This document shows positions 47,801 to 59,048 of a stretch of 64,000 nt of DNA, piece after piece. The DNA comes from Phoenix dactylifera (lineage: Eukaryota; Streptophyta; Magnoliopsida; Arecales; Arecaceae): the NCBI RefSeq assembly GCF_009389715.1, contig NC_052399.1, positions 13,705,646 through 13,769,645 of the forward strand. Direction: 5' to 3'. The notes beneath the pieces were generated by a model that did not search any database, had not been told where the DNA came from, and saw only the letters and a list, made by a program, of their open reading frames with translations. A program made the translations under genes and the position numbers. How positions within the stretch are numbered: the first letter of the stretch is position 1; each line of letters starts with the position of its first letter.

Positions 47801-49442
47801 CTTCCACAAATCTCCCCCCCACCCCCCCACCCCCACCCCACACAAAAAAAAAACAAAAGACTTCTTTTAGGCATTTCCTATGTTGTAGGTCCTGATTAAT
47901 GGTGCGCAATGTAAACTTGGATGCCCCATCCTGTATTTTGTATTGAGTTATATTGTATCTTTTTGATCATAAAATATTATGCAAGATTATTGCTTGCCTA
48001 TAAATAAACTGAGAACAGAAAATGGTAGTTCAGTTGGAGAGGCTACCCTTGCAGCTAATTTGTTTGCTAGTCAGAATCAAGATCATGGATCTTTTTCCAT
48101 ATAATTTTGCCAAAACTCTTAGGCCACAAAAATTTTTTCTAACAATTTAATGATGTGGTAATTTTCTTAGTATTTTCACATTAATATGTAGGCTTGGGAA
48201 GTAAAAATATGGGCCATGTCGGCTAACCCAACTGGCCAAACCATTGGGACCAAGGTTCGCCGTACCGGATCCGGTAGGCATACCGGTCGCCTACCAAACC
48301 GGTACGGTTTCAGTTTGTACCGAAACCGGCCGGTATGAACCGACTAGTTCTTCTCCGCCGGAACCAGGGAAAAAGAAGAGAACGAGAGAGAGCGCGGGGA
48401 AGAGAGGGAGGGAGGAGACCTGTGGCCGCCATCGGAGAGCGGCGGAGGCCGGGGGGGAGGCTGCCTCAGCCACGTCCCTGCGGGTTCTTCGGCCTCCGCC
48501 GCCCCTCCGCGGCTCTCCGATGGCGGCCACAGGTCTCCTCCCTCCTCTTCCCCGCGCTCTCTCTCATTCTCTTCGTCTTTTTCGTCTCCAGCACAGAACC
48601 GGCCCGTACCAGTTTTCATTGCTCCGACGTACCGGTTACAGGCCGGACCGGTCTGAACTGGCTGGTACGGGCTGGTTCGTTAGACCTTAATTGGGACCAT
48701 GCTGAACCACACCAAATCATGCAAAAGTGCACATAAGCTGCACTAGTGCACTCCAAACCACTCTGAAACTGTACAAACCCATGCACATTGAATTACACCT
48801 TATCTGCAGCAGATCATGACTGAACTTCACCCAGTTGTCCACGTTTTTACCCATTTGTCAGGTTAAGCATTTAATGGCTTGTATTTGCTCGTGATATACC
48901 CACCCACAAAAAGCACGCGAAGAGTCGAGAATTGGCCTACATTTATGTTTTTTTCGGAGACTGCCTGTGCATGAGGTAGCTAAGTTTCTCTCTCTTCTCT
49001 CTAACATTCAAGTTCATCCTGTATGGGATGATGTCCTATGGATTAAATATATGCATCAAATAAAAAGAAAAAAATTATTGGAATATCTGCTTCCTGAGGT
49101 GGCTTAAGTTCCTTGTTGTTTTTTGTTTATTTGCCCACTTGGTTTTTAGTGTCTATGTAATTGCAGAATGTCTTGAAGCAGTTCTGATTTCAGTCAGTCC
49201 TACCTATTCAGGTCATTGAACTCGGTGATAATAGATGTTTGACCTTGACTCTTGACAATGTTATGTCTGGGAATTGCTGCTTTACCGACAAGATTATTAA
49301 GGAAATCGAGCTGGAAGGGAAGACTGCGAAGGTTCATAAATGGAAACTCAAGTGGTTTTCTGAGGACGCTATGCTGAAGTTTGTTGCACTGCTAAAGGCT
49401 ATCCATTCAGGAGTAACAGCATCTCCTTTACCTGTAAAGTGA
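35841..49442 (+). CDS. Leucine-rich-repeat protein resembling LKB1/STK11-interacting protein
   Basis: Eleven exons: 35841-36280, 36837-37094, 40554-40796, 40916-41065, 41276-42831, 45775-45848, 45975-46056, 46177-46302, 46462-46568, 47267-47427, 49212-49442. From exon 2 on all phases agree; with one base added in the G-run at 35855-35858 the total is 1142 residues. The N-terminal part has SRLEALQELEGLLAGAPVDY and LRALELRGCDLSTSAAKGL. Leucine-rich repeats follow (VVETLDLSRNRFAKVDNL, LRHLDLGFNHLQTIASF, VKLVLRNNALATLHGIENL, LEGLDLSYNIISGF). Exon 5 encodes a long acidic, serine-rich, probably disordered region with KERSVLWLREFKEWMD. The C-terminal part (LYILLIDATSD, VTYLFLTRTPQ, WKLKWFSEDAMLKFVALLKA) looks like a conserved folded domain, possibly PH-like. 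Plant databases call such proteins STK11-interacting-like or outer-arm dynein light chain 1-like; the molecular role in plants is not established. Introns 3 and 5 have GC donors. The start is disturbed (see findings). Confidence 0.85.
39670..39854. mobile_element. Foldback MITE, TACCGG-rich family, in intron 2 of the LRR gene
   Basis: The left end reads AAGGTTTGCCATACC; the right end on the other strand reads AAAGTTCGCCGTCTC with AATACCGG following. The interior has facing words such as CCGGACATATCGATAC and GTATCGGTACGGGGTCCGG. The flanks carry GTAGCAA on both sides (39661-39667 and 39856-39862), a decayed target duplication. The end sequence matches the element at 48253. Confidence 0.6.
40797..40915 (+). 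other. GC-AG intron 3 of the LRR gene
   Basis: Exon 3 ends GAGAAG and the intron begins GCAAGTG; the acceptor is CTTCTTCAG. Only this donor joins Asn-Pro-Glu-Lys to Leu-Lys-Leu-Asp in frame. The neighbouring GT four bases on leads to a stop within a few codons. Confidence 0.75.
42832..45774 (+). other. GC-AG intron 5 of the LRR gene
   Basis: Exon 5 ends CAAGAGAG and the intron begins GCGAGT; the acceptor is TTTGTGCAG. Exon 6 needs an exon-5 end in phase 2, which only this site offers near the conserved CGCIFQLGSDFQE block. The intron also holds repeat-like sequence at about 44640-45010 with GGTAC/CCAGTAC and TGCCATGCC words. Confidence 0.65.
44640..45010. repeat. Repeat-like block with facing GGTACC/TGCCATGCC words
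   Basis: Contains AGTACCTTAATGGTGTGGTA, CCGGTATAGACCAGTAC, TGTGCCATGCCATTCCATGC and GCACATACTGGTGCAGG, partly self-complementary. It resembles the TACCGG-rich foldback family in composition, but I could not define its ends. Confidence 0.35.
48253..48689. mobile_element. 437-bp foldback element with target duplication, in intron 10 of the LRR gene
   Basis: Flanked on both sides by ATTGGGACCA (48243-48252 and 48690-48699), a perfect 10-bp target duplication as expected for Mutator-like insertions of 9-11 bp. Inside, the two arms are inverted copies: AGAGCGCGGGGAAGAG and GACCTGTGGCCGCCATCGGA on the left recur as their reverse complements on the right (about 48385-48440 against 48512-48570). The outer parts are rich in ACCGGTACGG/CCGTACC. 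No transposase is encoded; the open frames seen on both strands are translations of the palindrome. Confidence 0.8.
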
Positions 49443-50347
49443 TTATGTTGATGCTTATTGTTGCCAGTCCTGTAGTCATTTTATTCATTCTTTCAATTTG
49501 CCTTTCCCAAATATTTTTTGTACAGCTGGTTTGCTTTACAAGCTTGTCTTTAGCTTTGTATTTTTTGTCCTGCGATGTTTCGAGCATTTTTTTTGTGTGT
49601 ATAGTTGTATAGGGTGTTAGATGAAGTTGTGCACTTGTGTCAGAGTGTAAATTCAATTTTGTATTTCTTATCCAACATGTATGAGAAGAGACTCGAGTGC
49701 TGGGCAACCCTGGTGCTGTTTTGATACTTGTGGGTCTCTCTGTCATGGTTTTTCAGCAAAAAAGTATATATTTAATTCTACTTGTCATGCACATTCTAGT
49801 TCTTCAAGATTTGCCATGCCGATGTATCTATATCTCACATTTGTATCTAGCTTCATACTGAAGGTGGAGGAGAGTTTGGCAAATGCATCAGGTTGATGCA
49901 ACCGTTTTGCTTCCATCTCTTTTCCTCAGATATCTGGCTTCTATGTACTGATGTTCATGGAGTTTCTTCTCAGCTGGAGATCTTACTGGGTCTAGTTTTC
50001 TTGAGTACGTGATGCAATTATTTTGCTGCTAGTATTTCCTCTGCTCGAATTCTAACTTCTATCAACTGATGGTCTGGTTCTCTTGTAAACTGTAGTTTCT
50101 GCTGTGGATGTATGCATTCCATACACATGCACAACGTGCTCCAAATTGCTTGAAAAAATCAACTGGCTCCTTTTTGTTTATGTGATCCTTTATTGCTACT
50201 GAGCAGGCCGAAAAGGAATCTAGAAATTTTTCTGTCATTTATTATTCTGTGACCTATGGTAAGGTAAAAGCCCTTTAAGATGAGGGGTTCTGACCCTCCA
50301 CATTTTATCCTATACCTGCACCTTTCTAATAGGTGATGATGATGATG
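49443..50347. other. 3'UTR of the LRR gene and intergenic sequence
   Basis: T-rich sequence following the stop codon at 49442, probably including the 3'UTR. No further gene recognised. Confidence 0.45.
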
Positions 50348-50351
50348 AGTC

Positions 50352-50686
50352 TAACATGGTCTGTTTGGTCTCTGAGCATACATTAGAGAGATAAGTGTAG
50401 AAATCACTAATTAAATACCTACCCATGAAGATGGATAAAGTTACAGAATTGATCTTTGGACAAGTATATGTGGAAGCCTGGTGGTTCTTACAATGAATAA
50501 TTATGTAAGTGGGCATTGTATTGTCCACTTGGTCTTTGAGCACAGATTAGAGAGATAAAGCCTAGAAATCACTGCTTATATTGTTTGCTGCCCATGAAGA
50601 TGATGATAACCCCACTGACTTACAAATATATGTGTAAACCTGGTGGTTTTTAAATGAATAATCATGTGAGTCGGCATGGGAGAAAA
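50352..50686. repeat. Tandem duplication of about 164 bp, two copies
   Basis: The block beginning near TTGGTCTCTGAGCA and running through TTAGAGAGATAA, GAAATCACT, CCCATGAAGATG, CCTGGTGGTT and TGAATAAT recurs 164 bases later with moderate divergence. Confidence 0.8.
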
Positions 50687-51814
50687 ATCGGAAGCGAACG
50701 CGGGTTAAAAGAAAAATCCCCCCTGGAAGACTTCAAATCGGGATAGGAGAGCACAATCTCTTGGCTGTTGCTCTATTTGGGCGAATTTCTTCTAAATGTT
50801 AAAAGAAAAGAAGAGGAAAAATAGAAAGAAAGCAGAGGAAAAAATAGAAAAGCATCGGAGGAGGACGACGCGACGGCGGTCGTGTAAGGGGCGGAGGAGG
50901 GATCTCTGTCCTCGATGAGCTTCTTCCATTGCCGGCAGATGGCAAAGGAGGAGAGGAGGATTGAGGCGAGGAGGACTCGAAGGAAAGAAAGGCCGAGCTT
51001 CCGATCGCCGGCGGCGGACGAATGGATCCGCGGTGGCGTTCTATCCACCGAGAGAAAGCGCCGCGGTGGCCGCCGACCGAAGAGAAGCCGCAGTAGAACG
51101 GATGGAAATTTTCTACAACGCTGACCATCTGATCTTGATCGAGTGACGGAGAATAGTTCTCTGATAGGCTCGCTACGCCTACCAGTTCACGACGGACTCG
51201 GAGACCCAATCAACGTTACCTGGTGGCTATGCAACTTGCCAAGTCGAAAGCGTGGGAGCCAACAACAGTTCCAGACCAAGCCATGCACGTGGAAGGGGAG
51301 CCACCCACGCAGGAACGGGGAGCGAAACGAAGACTGGGCTCTACGGCGAAGAAGGCGGAAGCGGAGCACGTTCCGGGGAAGAATGCATGGCCGAGTCTCT
51401 CGGTTACGTGGGACGAGGAGAAGGAATGCGCTCCGAAGCAGAAGGAAGCCAACGTGACGAGACGATAAGTGATGGTGAGGAGCTGACACATGATGGCCCG
51501 ATCTTTCGTGTCAAGGGGACGGAAGTATTATCACAGAGAGAATGATTTGGATTGGGGAGTAGTGAGATATTGTTATTTTACCTTCCTTTGTTTATTTCCT
51601 TGGGGTTACTCTCACCCGAAGAGAGCTGTCCGCTGTTTGCATGGCGGGTCCTTTGTAGTTCACTGTGAAATCAGTAGCTAATGAAGTTCATCTCCACTAC
51701 TTTCCATTGTCTTTCCCTTTTCTGATTGGGATCTAACATTCTCGCACAAGCATGCTCCGTTCATCAGGATTGAGCAAGCCCGTTTCGTCCATGCCCAAGT
51801 TTATGCCAACCCAC
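50687..51814. other. GC-rich block before the hairpin array, no gene recognised
   Basis: From about 50860 to 51480 the sequence is GC-rich and purine-rich on the plus strand (GGAGGA and GAAGGCGGA words) and is open in several frames on both strands. None of the resulting proteins shows a known domain; all are low-complexity Arg/Ser/Pro-rich. It may be the 5' part of an unrecognised gene or the captured body of a transposon. The block ends in ordinary AT-rich sequence before the array. Confidence 0.35.
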
Positions 51815-52672
51815 GCATAAAATTTCTATGTCGATATTCTTCCGCATAGAAATCAATGTACGTCTATATGCGAACACAGGCATAAAGCTTTCTATGCTGA
51901 CTTACATCCGCTAGGACTTAGGAGTTTAACATGCGGACAATATATACCACCCGCATAACGTTTCTATGCGGGAATGGATCCGCATAGAACATAATATGGA
52001 AACATAAGCGAGAGAGCGCATAAAATTTATATGCTGGTTTATTCCGCATAGAAATCAATCACATAAATATGCGAACGCATGCATAAACATTCCATGCGGA
52101 CCAACGCCGCATAGCTATTATTATGCGGAATCAGCTTGCACGCGCATAAACGGTCTATGCGGACGAAATTTGTATAGAAATAATATGCGTAAACACATAA
52201 AAACTCTATGCGGATATCGTACGCATAGAAATAAATAACATGAATATGCGAACACACAAATTCCTGCAGACCGAGACCGCAGAGATTTTAGTATGCGGAA
52301 CCTGCTGCTCGCATGCGCATATAATATCTATGCGGAAGACAATCTGCATAAACGTAATATACGGATATAGGGGCGGTCGTACAAAAATTTATGCTGATTT
52401 CTTCCGCATAGAAATTAATTGTCATAAAATGCTATGCGGACAGGTCCGCAAAAACGTTAGTATGTGTACGCTAGAAAGCACGTGCATAAAATTTCTATGC
52501 AGAAGAGAATCTGCATAGAGATTAATATGCGGATTCATAAAAACGTAGCGCATAAAAAGTATATGAGAGTTTATTTCCGCGGAGAAACAATTATGCGGGC
52601 TTACGTGGCGAATTCATAAAATATCTATGCGAAATCGAATCCGCATGGAAATTTTATATGCGGACACTTCGA
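51815..52672. repeat. Array of about 180-bp units made of GCATAGAAAT/ATTTCTATGC hairpins
   Basis: Unit starts at about 51815, 52017, 52192, 52376 and 52546 (the last truncated), spacings 202, 175, 184 and 170. Each unit is a chain of short inverted pairs of the form TTCTATGCGG - 6 to 10 bases - CCGCATAGAA, for example 51970-51997. Interspersed are CATAAA and TATGCGAAC words in fixed order. More than ten such pairs can be read. Unit divergence is substantial. The order of words within each unit is kept, so it is a true higher-order tandem array rather than scattered motifs. No coding capacity. Confidence 0.85.
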
Positions 52673-55600
52673 TCTCACCGTGCCTGCCGCCGGCCTCCAC
52701 CGCCGTCACCGCCCGCGGTCTCATCTGCAACCGTCATCCTCCATCTCCGCCCCCACCGCCCGCCGTCTCTCTCTCTCCCTTTCTCGCTGCACGTCACGCT
52801 GCCTCGCCGTCGACCGGTGACCTCCCTGCTCCATTGGACTGGGATTTCATGCTTGCCCTAGCCGCTCGGGTTCTACCGAGTCTCGGGCCAAGATGGTATA
52901 AGTAAAGGTCGGGCCGTCCTCCGGTTGAAGAACTTAGGCTCGAAGCCAGGGCGATCCGGCTGCATCCCCACGAATACGAGACAGGCGACGGCGAGGCGAG
53001 GAGGAGCGGAGAAGAGGAGACGTCCTCTTCCTTTCGTGGCCGCCTACTGCTTATTTATCGAAGAAGGAGCATAAAAAATTTAACAGGTGAAGCTCATTTT
53101 CATTTAGCCAAGTGCAGTCGAACCTAGAGAAGATAGACATCACAGTTAATTTCAGCTTCCATATGAAATTTTGCTGAAGAATCCACTTCTTGAATCTCAA
53201 GTCGTTTGCTCCCTTGTCTTCATGATATGCCACAACTTGGAACTCCTCCCCTATTAAGGGGCCTTGAGAGCATGGAGGAGAGGAGCCTGGATGGAGTAGA
53301 AGAAGCGGAGGAACGAGAAGGAGGTGATGGATCGCATCTGCCAATCCAACACCCCAAGAGCTTGAAGCTCTATTCGCTGAATCGAATATGAATCCTTCTT
53401 CCCTCTGCACGTTAGGAAAGAAACTGAGAACTCGAAACCAAGACGTAATGAGATCAAAATTAAACGGGCCTTTTGTTGGTGCTTGGAAATCGGTGATCTC
53501 CTTTCCTTTGTGCCAAAATTAAAGAGCGCTGCTAAATTAGTGGGAAACGCATTTCAGGAATAGAAATCCTGTTATGTTATCACATGATAACTATTCTATT
53601 TGGAGATAGAAACTAAAAAGTATGTGATGGTGGTTAATTGAAAAAATTTAAACTTTTTGGATCAATATGTTTCGCTCAAACTTGAAGGCATGTCTCCATA
53701 ATTTAATCTTAAATTTTAATAATTTGTCGCTTATAATAAATTTTGAAAACTTATTTAGATAAAAAAATATTATAAGAAGTTGCATCAAGTTAAAATTTAA
53801 AATTTTATTTTGGATCAAAGACATAGTATAGCAAAATTAAAATCATATTATAGAAAATAAATTTTGAAATAATTTCATGAAAAAGGCATGCCAATCTGTG
53901 TCCATGCTTAATTTTTTTTTTCTTCTGAAACTGAGGCCTTTAATTGCAAGTCATTTGCACGTCCATTATAACGAATAACTTAATTTTTCAAGCAAAACGA
54001 CGGCTCATAATGCAACCGAAATCATGACAGGTTATGCCTCGTTAAACCTAGGTACATGCAATGCATATTTAAGAAAATAAATTAATAAAAAGAGAAACAA
54101 TATTATTATTTATTTATTTATTTTGAAAGGATTCAACAAATTGAGGATATGGAAAGAGATTGATAATTTTTTCAATAAAAAAGTAGAGTCTAACTAGTTT
54201 GAAATATCTAGTGAGTTGTATAGAGGAGATAAGAATAAATAAAAATGCACATGCATTATATATCAAATTTTTCAATCACACTGTTTTCTTAGAAATTCAT
54301 AGAGAGGACTATGGATGTTTTAGTTACAAAATTTGGCTGATGGAATCTAAATGATATGTTATTCTTTTATTTAATAATATAGTATAGATATTTATAAAAT
54401 AGAAAGTGATCAATATAAACAAAAAATATAAATGCTACCACTTACCACGATTACTTAAGATTAGACAAGTGGTTAAGTTTCTATGTAAACAAAAACATGG
54501 AAAAACAAAGAGGAGTTTTCCAATCTGCAGAGGCATGAGTGTCCATGACTCATCTCTCTTGTTTGCCTTTAGTTGCTTTTGTTGGAATTTCTCGTAAAGA
54601 CTAGAGTCATACCCAAGTCCAACCATAACCTAAAACCCAAGTATGGCACCAACTTGACTCAATCTAGTCTAAAAATAATAATTTAAAATTTAAAATATTT
54701 ATATTTTTTTCTAATATCGAGGATCTCAATCATAAAAATAAAAAGATTTTTTTTTTTTAGATTTTGCAAAGCCCCACCTCTTTCCTCCCCTCTTGCTATC
54801 ATGTGATCGAAAAATAGAAAAGAGAAGGTCACGGATATTAGTCACATGCGATCCTGGTTTTTCTTTTTTATATAAAAGGTGCTTAATATGGGTTTCAAAT
54901 TAAATTCTTGTATTTCTCAAAAGATCCTCCTATTACAATTATTCAAAGGTAACTCTATTTCTACCCCCTTCTAGTTGTCAACATGATGCCATTACTAGCA
55001 CCCACACATATGCAGTACACATTAAAAAATAAATTAACAAAAAACAAAAAGGATCCGAATTAGGACACAAGAGAGATAAAATGTGTGGATAGAAAGACCA
55101 TCATTTTTGTTGTTGTTTTCAAATTTTAAAATAAGTCTCATGGATTGGGGATGCAGGTGAGATGGGTAGAGTTTTTTTTTTTTTTTTTTTTTTAAAAGAG
55201 TTTTTAGGATATCTAGAAACACATGAATTATATATATATACACAATATTATTTGTATTTTTTTCAACACTAATTGTCTATGCATTCTAATCATTGATATC
55301 ACAATCGAGAGTGATGCTAAGCATACTTACATATGTAGGAAAAATTGCCTACATATACTAACATAACACCACCAAGTATCCTAGCATCTTTTTTAATCAC
55401 TCTATTTAATTCTATAATTGTTTGCCTGCAAAAAGACTTAGAGATTTTAATAAAAATTTTAGTCCGTAAAGATGCATAGGTTTATATATATTGTAGAAAA
55501 CTTCAATATTTATTGATCATATCCTCCTGCTCATCGAGGCAACATGCTTATATTTAAGAAATATTTGAGAAACAAGCATGTTTCTTAAATTAATCTTTTC

Positions 55601-56380
55601 ATTGATATTTGTAATTAAAAAATAAATTTAAATGCGCAACAAAATAATTAGAAAATATTGATTGATATATTGGTACTATATCTGCTATAGTATCAAAAAT
55701 ATCAAGATTATTAGAGCTGAAATAATAATTTATAAACCAATCAATGCTTCATACTTTTGCCTAGGTCTCTTGTTAAAACGAAAATCTTGTTTTAATCATG
55801 CATACGATCCTCAAGCTATACTACCATAATTTTTATCTAATCTTGAGCTCAGGTTTCTATATTAAAGCCGATTAGAGGCTGAGTTTGGGCAATGAAAATA
55901 TCAAATTTTAAATAAAATGGGCTCAAAATCTGACTCAAAATAAATATGCTTGAGATTGCTCTACCCTAGCGTTACTCAATTGAAATCGAAATAAATTATC
56001 CTGCCTTGAAGGAAAAATTCAGCACAATCGCCATCGGGCAACGTCAAACCTGTCCCCGCCACCAATCACGCAGCCTTTACTTATTTTTTTTCAAAAAAGT
56101 AACCTGGGCCCCACTTAACATCACACCATGTCGACGGCATCCAACATGGGTGCCACAATATTCCTCCTGCGGAAGAACATATCCATTATACTGGCGTCCC
56201 GATAAAAGAACTCTCTGTTCGAGTTCCGATCTTCCGTACGCGTGTCCAAGAGAGCCATCGCACGGCCCCTTTCGCACCGCCTCCCGACAAGAGGCGGTGC
56301 GCGGGATCGCAGACGGCACGTGGCTGGGGCGTCCGCATGCGGGTCTTCCCCGTCCGAGACGCTGCGGCCGCACGGCGCCC
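52673..56380. other. GC-rich block after the array, then AT-rich intergenic sequence
   Basis: 52675-53040 is GC-rich with CCGCC/CCGTC words and open frames of low complexity; no domain seen. The open frame on the minus strand at 53051-53410 is not recognised. From 53500 to 55990 the DNA is AT-rich, with a run of more than 20 T at about 55171-55192. From about 56000 the composition rises toward the GC-rich leader of the REN1-type gene. Confidence 0.4.
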
Positions 56381-56731
56381 GGGTCTCGGGGGACTGTAAC
56401 GGGAGAGAAAGAAGAGCGAGAAGAGAGAGGGACGGGGACGGTGGAGAGAAGAGATAAAGAGGGGCAAGAGAGAAAGGCGGAGCGAGGGAAGCGCGGGCGC
56501 GAGAGAGACGAGGGAGGGAAAAGAAAACGAAAAGGAAAAGGAAAGAAATTCGTTGGGGGTTGTGGACGGCCTTTCTTGCCGAGGGAATTCGGTTCTTGCG
56601 CGTAACCCCGACATCTCGATCACTACATTGCCTCTCTAATGGCGAAATCCGTGTAGTTTGATGGTGCCGCAGCCCCGGAATCGATCAAGGTTGGCGGCGG
56701 AGCCACTCGGATGATCGTTGGTGCCCCAGAG
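56380..56731 (+). other. Probable 5'UTR exon of the REN1-type gene
   Basis: A GC-rich, purine-rich leader-like block that ends CCCCAGAG/GTGCCC, a plausible donor at 56732. The start codon exon at 59049 is immediately preceded by the acceptor TTTGTGGCAG, so a UTR intron of about 2.3 kb is required. The start of the exon is only approximate. The long open frames on both strands here are low-complexity Arg/Glu-rich and are not taken as genes. Confidence 0.45.
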
Positions 56732-59048
56732 GTGCCCCCCTTTTAACTCCCCCCACCCCCGCCCCTTTTTTTTCGCCTGAAACCTTTTACTGGAAAGGCC
56801 GTTTTATCGCAAGATTCTGTAGCGATTGTGATGTCAAGTTTATTCAGGCAGCGGCCTTTCTAGGGGTTCTTGATCGGTTTCCTTCTGTTTGTTGTGTTTG
56901 TTGGTGTGAATCTCGATTTCTTGATGATGTTTTGTTGGTCTTTGGCTTTCATCTCCTTGTTTTTTGTGTATAGATTGACCATATGATAACTCAAATTCTT
57001 GATTGTTTTGCTATCATGCTTCTTTATTCCTGCTGAAATTTATTGCATCATCGGCTACGTTTGATGTTGTCAGGGAGTTAATTTAAAACCTTTTTGTAAT
57101 GTATGACGCTGAGCTGAACATGTTGTAGGGGAGGAAAGAAAGGAGAAATCGGTTCTATCATGTAAGAAGAATCAGCTAGATGAAAACAAATATAGCTCGT
57201 TTTGTAATATTGGACAAACTCTGTGGGACCGGACATGGCATATATAAAAATAAGTACTCCATACCTATACCGGTGGTGAGACTAGAGCTGGAAGAACGCC
57301 CTCATTAGGTGAACAACTCAAAAACTTGAAAATCTCAATTCTAGAAGAGAACATTGGTCATATTATGATCTAATGGATGAAAGTTGAAAGTTGAAACTTT
57401 GTCTCAGTTGTTTGTCATGTAATCGTCACATCTGAAAACTTCATGGTAAAGTTGTCCCCATATTTTACCTAATCTTCAATTTCGAATAAATTTTTAAAAA
57501 TTCTTTAAGACAATATTGTGTATATGAGTCTTTTTATTTTTGTATATAAATCTCATATTCCTTTTTTCATTTCTTCCAATATTACTTTTTTTGAATTACC
57601 ATATAATATTTTTCATTAAATTTACTAGACTGCACATTTTTGCCCTTGCTGAATGCAATAATAAATCCTGATATTCAATGGTATAGTTAGTTCAACATTA
57701 GATCTAAGTCATTTTGAGCACCTATGAAGTTCTGAGTCGGCATATGTAATTACCCAATTAGTAAGTCCTTTGCGGAAGGTGGAAAATTTATTTGTGGTGG
57801 TTGATCTACATGCAAAAGCTGTTCTTCCATGTCATGGACAAATCAAACATTATTTCCTGTTTCCAGCAAAAAATACAGTGCTTTCAAAAGAATATGCACA
57901 CATATTTTGCAGGGAAGCTGAACATCCTGTCCTTTGTTTGACTGCCATCTTACATCACTTTAGCCCTTTACATGGTTTGCATTTTATGTTTAGTTCATGT
58001 ACATAGTTAGACCTGTTTTCTGACAGTTGGGCCTGTTTCTGTACACAGTGAAGTTTATTTCGATACACACTTATCCACAGGAGAGGGACTAAACAAAAAA
58101 TGGCCATTCTAAACCAAGTACTGGACATAAAAGACCTCAATTTTCCCTATTTCAAATTACAAGTAATGATGTTTATGTTGGATTACCCGTGTTACATCTT
58201 TAGCTTTGAGCCACTCCAGTTGCAATGCAAAATTTTATGGATATGGGATTAGTCATTGTGGCTATTGCTTAGCTTAGTGATGCAGTTGGTTTCAACAACT
58301 GTATCTTTGGTCCATGCTGTTTTCTAATGACAAGGATTCATTAATCCAAACTTAACAATGAACGGGCCTTCTCTATATGCAAAATTACCAACACAATCGT
58401 ATCTTCCCTACTGATTGGGAAATTTAATGCTGTAGTGTATTTCATGCGGTTCATTCAGCACACACTTTGCATTAGGTCTTCTTTTTGCCCTTTCTTTCTT
58501 TGTGTGTGCGCGTGAGGGGTTGGGTTGAAAACTGCCTGCCATTAGAATGTAAACTTGGTGGCTGTAGATTGGCTTTCGTACCACTTCGTATCATATTGTA
58601 GCCTAGAAGTACAATTGAAATTTTTGATTCAACCAGTAGCCTGCAAAACCTTACGCTTTCTACTGCACTATTTCCTTTTTCTCAACTAATGCCCTATAAT
58701 CCATGTTGGATTCTAAATTAGTTGATGAAGCACATGAGTTCGGCAGGCAAGAGCACCACAGCAGGAATGTGAGAAATAGTTGTGGCCTGTGAACACGCCA
58801 TGCATTCTCTAGTTAACATGATTAATTGTAGACCTTCTTTTCTTTATGTTTCTTTTGATTTCTTTTTCCCCCTTCAAATGGATATGAAAGCGTTCCTTTT
58901 TCTTGGAAATCACTTTTCTGGTCTTAATTTCTTGTAAATTGGTCTGTTCTTGAACTTCTTTCCTGTGCCTGAGGAGTAGAGCATTTTTGTATGGCCTGAT
59001 TTTGCTTTTTGATACCTTATAAAGCTTAAGATTATGCCTTTGTGGCAG

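Noticed and set aside
48244..48736. Proteins of 79-148 codons in the intronic GC-rich block
   Set aside because: They are translations of a foldback transposon flanked by a target duplication, open on both strands because the sequence is palindromic.
51143..51545. Several overlapping 60-104 codon frames
   Set aside because: They lie in purine-rich low-complexity DNA, overlap in all frames and both strands, and contain no domain.
51690..51710. CACTACTTTCC as a CACTA transposon end for the hairpin array
   Set aside because: No inverted TAGTG partner was found at a sensible distance on the other side, and CACTA-like pentamers occur by chance.
56006..56623. 199- and 145-codon frames in the REN1 leader region
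   Set aside because: Low-complexity Arg/Glu or Ser/Leu-rich translations of GC-rich leader and promoter DNA on opposite strands.
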